A stretch of 64,000 nt of DNA from Myxococcus llanfairpwllgwyngyllgogerychwyrndrobwllllantysiliogogogochensis (lineage in GTDB: Bacteria > Myxococcota > Myxococcia > Myxococcales > Myxococcaceae): NCBI RefSeq assembly GCF_006636215.1, contig NZ_VIFM01000007.1:1-64000 (forward strand). Reading direction: 5' to 3'. The notes below the pieces were generated by a model. The model saw nothing but the letters and a program-made list of their open reading frames with translations, was not told the origin of the DNA and did not search any database. This document shows positions 60,806-64,000 of the stretch, piece after piece; within the stretch, counting starts at the first letter, position 1; each line of letters opens with the position of its first letter. Made by a program: the position numbers and the translations under genes.

Positions 60806-62839
60806 ATGTTCATGTCTCAGCACCGTCGGCGCCAGGGAGCCCTGGCCCTCCTTCCTCTCACCCTCTGTCTCGGGCTCGCGTGCGGCCCCGTGCAGGAGGG
60901 TGAGGCTCCCGTCGAGGTCGCCACCGAGGCCCAGACGCAGCCCCTGGCCGCTCCGGGCTTCGCGGAGCTGCACCACCACATGTTCGCGGAGGAGGCGTTC
61001 GGCGGCGGGTGGTTCCACGGCAGCCACACCGGCTCGCTGGTGAGCTGTGACGGTGGCCTGCCGGAGAGTGACCACGCCCGGGTGCGCATGGACCTGAGCA
61101 ACCTGCTCAACCTCTGCCCCGGGGTGGACCTGAGCGGCAACCCGTTGCTCGCGGCGTTCTTTGGCCTGGGCGGCGCGGTGGGCTCGGAGTTCATCGGGAA
61201 GATCGAGGGCACCGAGGGCGACACGGGCATCCACCTGGGGCGCATGTCGGTGAACACGCAGTGGCCGCGCTGGGACACCATCGCGCATCAGCAGTCGTGG
61301 GAGGGGTGGCTGCGGCAGGCGCACCAGGGCGGCATGTCCCTGGTCATGGTGTCGCTGGTCAGCAACGAGTTCCTCTGCAAGGCATTGCCGTACCAGAACA
61401 TCTCCCGGCCGTGTGACGAGATGGTGGACGTGGAGCTGCAGCTCCAGATGGCGCGGGCCTTCGACGCGCGCACCGACTGGGTGGAGATCGCCCTGACGCC
61501 GTCGCACGCGCGCAGCATCATCGCCTCGGGCAAGCTGGCCATGGTGCTCTCCATCGAGACGAGCAAGCTGTTCGGCACCCAGGACTGGCGCCTGGAGCTG
61601 GACCGCTTCCACGCCCTGGGCGTCCGCTCGCTCCAGCCGGTGCACCAGCTGGACAACCGCTTCGGCGGCGCGGCGCTGCACAACGCCATCTTCCAGGCCG
61701 CGCAGTTCACGGAGAACTGCCACATCGACACCGACTGCGGCGTGACGACGGACACGATGACGCTGGGCTTCGATGTGTACCGCGACGCGGCCGGCAACTG
61801 CCGCAACACCAAGGGCCTCACCACGGACGGCAAGGCGCTGCTCCAGACGATGATGGGCAAGGGCATGCTCATCGACGTGGCCCACCTGTCGGAGAAGGGC
61901 CTCCAGGACGCCTTCGCCGTCGCCCAGGCGAACACCTACTACCCGCTGGTCATCTCCCACGGCCACTTCCGCGAGGTGATGAACCCGAAGCTCGCCGACG
62001 ACGAGAAGACGACGCCCGCGTGGGTGGTGCGCTACCTGCGCCAGACGGGTGGCATCTTCGGCCTGCGCACCGCGCATGACGAGACGCGCGCGTACACGCG
62101 CTCCGGCGTCGCCAACAACTGCCATGGCTCCACGCGCTCGCTGGCCCAGGCCGTCGAGTTCGGTCGCCAGGGCCTCAAGGTCCCCATGGCCTTCGGCGCG
62201 GACCTCAACGGCTTCATCCAGCAGACGCGTCCGCGCTTCGGCAACAACGGCGCGTGTTCCGCGACGTTCCAGGCGGAGGCGGATGCGCACCTGCGTCAGC
62301 AGAACGTCTCCGGTCCCGCGCGCCTGGGCACGGGCTTCGACGAGTTCGGCCTCGCGCACGTGGGCTACCTGCCTGACTTGCTGAAGGACCTGGGCCGCGT
62401 GGGCGCCAACACCACGGGGTTGTCCGGCTCGGCGGAGGCCTTCCTCAAGGTGTGGGAGCGCGCGTCCAATCCGCGCACGGGCATGGCGGACGCGGCGGCG
62501 GACATCGACACCGCGGGCGTGGCCACCTACGTGGACAAGGGCACGCGCGAGGCCGCGTACCCGGTGCTGTGCGGCGAGCACTACGCGCCGGACTCCAAGG
62601 CGGTGGGTGAGTCCTGCCGCTTCAAGGAGGAGTGCGTCAGCGACGCATGCACCGCGTCCGGCTGCAACAGCGCGGGCACCTGCATCTGCGACCAGGAGAC
62701 CGACTGCGCGAGCACCCAGTACTGCGGTTGGGGGCTCAACAGCGGCAAGTGTCAGCCGAAGAAGGCCAAGGGGGCAACGTGCCTGTATGGCAAGGAATGC
62801 CTGTCTAATACCTGCCGTTGGACGCTGACCTGCGGCTGA
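60806..62839 (+). CDS. Secreted M19 (membrane dipeptidase)-like protein with Cys-rich C-terminus
   Basis: A 677-residue exported protein; a Cys in GLACGP near residue 26 suggests a lipoprotein, though the box is not perfect. The TIM-barrel metal sites of the M19/amidohydrolase superfamily are seen as ELHHHMF, the LSIETS strand, VHQLDNRF, LIDVAHLS, ISHGH and FGADLNG. The barrel is longer than in renal dipeptidase, with inserts. From about 590 on there are some 14 cysteines (CRFKEECVSDACTASGC and more), a Dickkopf-like module. It may hydrolyse dipeptides or a related substrate. Confidence 0.8.
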   Translation: MFMSQHRRRQGALALLPLTLCLGLACGPVQEGEAPVEVATEAQTQPLAAPGFAELHHHMFAEEAFGGGWFHGSHTGSLVSCDGGLPESDHARVRMDLSNLLNLCPGVDLSGNPLLAAFFGLGGAVGSEFIGKIEGTEGDTGIHLGRMSVNTQWPRWDTIAHQQSWEGWLRQAHQGGMSLVMVSLVSNEFLCKALPYQNISRPCDEMVDVELQLQMARAFDARTDWVEIALTPSHARSIIASGKLAMVLSIETSKLFGTQDWRLELDRFHALGVRSLQPVHQLDNRFGGAALHNAIFQAAQFTENCHIDTDCGVTTDTMTLGFDVYRDAAGNCRNTKGLTTDGKALLQTMMGKGMLIDVAHLSEKGLQDAFAVAQANTYYPLVISHGHFREVMNPKLADDEKTTPAWVVRYLRQTGGIFGLRTAHDETRAYTRSGVANNCHGSTRSLAQAVEFGRQGLKVPMAFGADLNGFIQQTRPRFGNNGACSATFQAEADAHLRQQNVSGPARLGTGFDEFGLAHVGYLPDLLKDLGRVGANTTGLSGSAEAFLKVWERASNPRTGMADAAADIDTAGVATYVDKGTREAAYPVLCGEHYAPDSKAVGESCRFKEECVSDACTASGCNSAGTCICDQETDCASTQYCGWGLNSGKCQPKKAKGATCLYGKECLSNTCRWTLTCG

Positions 62840-62848
62840 GCGAGGGAG

Positions 62849-62884
62849 CCGGGGTGCGCATCGCCGTTGCGCGGCGCACCCCGG
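62849..62884 (+). terminator. Hairpin after the M19-like gene
   Basis: A perfect 11-bp stem (CCGGGGTGCGC with GCGCACCCCGG) and a 14-base G/C-rich loop start 9 bases after the stop. No T-run follows, so it is called on stem strength and position. Confidence 0.55.
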
Positions 62885-62907
62885 GGGCGTAGGGAGTCGA
62901 CACTCCC

Positions 62908-64000
62908 ATGTCCGCATTCGCCAAGCTGCTCGAAGCCGTTCGGAAGGAAGCCCGCCCCGGTCTCTGGTCCAAAGGCGTGGGTCTCGCCCGTGACGGGGCC
63001 GTGGTCCTCCAGTCGAAGACGGACAGCGAGCTGGAGCTGAGGGTCCGCTCGGCGGGGCGCCCGGTCCCCTTCACGGTGGCCCTCTATCCCGCCGACGACG
63101 CCTGGGAGTGTGACTGCCCCAGCCTCGTGGACCCGTGTGAGCATGTCGTCGCGGCGGCCATCTCGCTCCAACAGGCGGAGCGGGAGGACGCGCCCATGCA
63201 GACGGCGGCGACCCGCTGGTCTCGCATCGCCTATCACTTCACGCGCACGGGGGACGGCCTCCAGCTCAAGCGCACGCTGGCCCACGCGGACGGCAAGGAA
63301 GAGGCGCTGGAGGGCAGCCTCACCTCGTACATCGCGAAGCCCGCGCAGGCCGCGAAGCTCCAGGTGGAGCAGGCGGACCTGCTCGCCGACCGCATCCTGG
63401 AGCAGCGCCGCACGCGCGGCACGCTCAACCCGGAGACGCTCGACGCGTTGCTCAAGGTGCTGGTGCAGGCGCGCAACGTCCTGTTGGACGGTCGCCCCGT
63501 CGCCATCCCCGACGAGGTGGTGGTGCCCCGGGCGCTGGTCGAGGAGCGCGGCGGGCAGCTCGTGGTGACGGTGGCGCGCGACTCGCGCGTGTCCGAAGTC
63601 GTGAGCCCCGGCGTGGCCCGCGTGGGAGACGCACTGGCCCGCATGGGTGAGACGGGCATGACGGGGCCGTGGCTCCAGAACCTCCCCATCGTCCGCACGT
63701 ACAGCGCGGAGAACCTCGGCGAGCTGACGTCGAAGGTGCTGCCGGAGCTGGGCCGCCGGATGCCGGTGGAGGTGCGCACGAAGCGTGTGCCGTCCATCGA
63801 CCGCGAACTCAAGCCGCGCATCCTGCTGGAGCTGAACCAGCTTGAGTCGGGCCTGTCCGTGCTGCCCACGCTCGTCTACGGCGCGCCGCCGACGGTGCGC
63901 ATCGACAACGGGAAGATGGTGTACCTGCGCGGCGCGGTGCCGCTGCGCGACGAGGCGGTGGAGCAGCGGCTCATCCACGACCTCCGCGAGGAGCTGAACC
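62908..64000 (+). CDS. SWIM zinc-finger protein, probable SNF2-type helicase N-terminus (partial)
   Basis: The frame is open to the right edge, so about 364 residues are seen and the rest is missing. Near residue 70 a SWIM finger (CDC...CEH, here [14 protein letters not shown]) is clear. In bacteria this finger usually precedes a SNF2/DEAD-like ATPase and marks chromatin-remodelling-type helicases; the ATPase motors are off the window. The following 290 residues are alpha/beta with no further motif I can name. GGGAG lies about ten bases before the ATG. Confidence 0.7.
   Translation, partial: MSAFAKLLEAVRKEARPGLWSKGVGLARDGAVVLQSKTDSELELRVRSAGRPVPFTVALYPADDAWECDCPSLVDPCEHVVAAAISLQQAEREDAPMQTAATRWSRIAYHFTRTGDGLQLKRTLAHADGKEEALEGSLTSYIAKPAQAAKLQVEQADLLADRILEQRRTRGTLNPETLDALLKVLVQARNVLLDGRPVAIPDEVVVPRALVEERGGQLVVTVARDSRVSEVVSPGVARVGDALARMGETGMTGPWLQNLPIVRTYSAENLGELTSKVLPELGRRMPVEVRTKRVPSIDRELKPRILLELNQLESGLSVLPTLVYGAPPTVRIDNGKMVYLRGAVPLRDEAVEQRLIHDLREELN

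Overview
The window is about 64 kb of very GC-rich DNA from a myxobacterium, most likely in the Myxococcus/Corallococcus/Archangium group. This rests on several features: a MYXO-CTERM-type C-terminus at the left edge, three Ser/Thr-kinase-like proteins, a sigma factor of the myxobacterial Sig-70_gmx type, many secreted or lipoprotein hydrolases, and dense head-to-tail operons. No insertion sequence, prophage, CRISPR array or rRNA was seen. All assignments come from reading motifs and context; no database search was possible.

Layout. (1) 1-4662 is a housekeeping block: the end of a surface-sorted protein, then gap-pgk-tpiA, secG and tRNA-Leu(GAG) with a clear terminator. (2) 4663-11693 is mixed: about 870 bp with no convincing gene, two PH-like membrane proteins, a DUF429 protein, an astacin-like lipoprotein protease with seven FG-GAP-like repeats, and a membrane Ser/Thr kinase. 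(3) 11753-28511 is one leftward operon of 20 genes for an aryl polyene (APE) pigment. It starts at a ketosynthase-like chain-length factor and ends at a small secreted protein followed by a hairpin. It carries two ACPs, two ketosynthases, ketoreductase, two dehydratases (one fused to the acyl ligase), an aromatic amino acid ammonia-lyase, a flavoprotein with a WxWxIP motif, thioesterase, acyl- and glycosyltransferases, a LolA-like protein, an RND exporter and a DUF3261 lipoprotein. The gene order follows the apeC-to-apeR order known from gammaproteobacteria.

(4) 29088-38658 is mostly signalling: a divergent response regulator and histidine kinase whose ATG codons overlap, a DUF4105 protein, small secreted proteins, a Csp-type copper protein, an acetyltransferase, and a kinase with an N-terminal anti-sigma-type zinc finger and TPRs that is divergent from a sigma factor gene. 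(5) 38659-47561 is mainly metabolic: a PhyH dioxygenase, a VOC protein behind a two-operator promoter, a LysR regulator divergent from an acetolactate-synthase-type enzyme plus aldehyde dehydrogenase pair, a SnoaL-like protein whose ribosome site lies in a hairpin, and a secreted EEP-fold nuclease/phosphatase. (6) 47562-64000 has an MscS channel, an M28 aminopeptidase and a compact VWA-PP2C-kinase triad resembling E. coli YegL-YegK(PphC)-YegI. These are followed by a class A beta-lactamase-like protein, an iron-dependent transhydrogenase, thioesterase, two paralogous small membrane proteins, an amidase, an M19-like dipeptidase and the start of a SWIM/SNF2-type protein cut by the right edge.

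The strongest candidates for new biology are the APE operon with its ammonia-lyase and halogenase-like flavoprotein, the VWA-PP2C-kinase triad, and the zinc-finger/kinase/TPR fusion beside its sigma factor.
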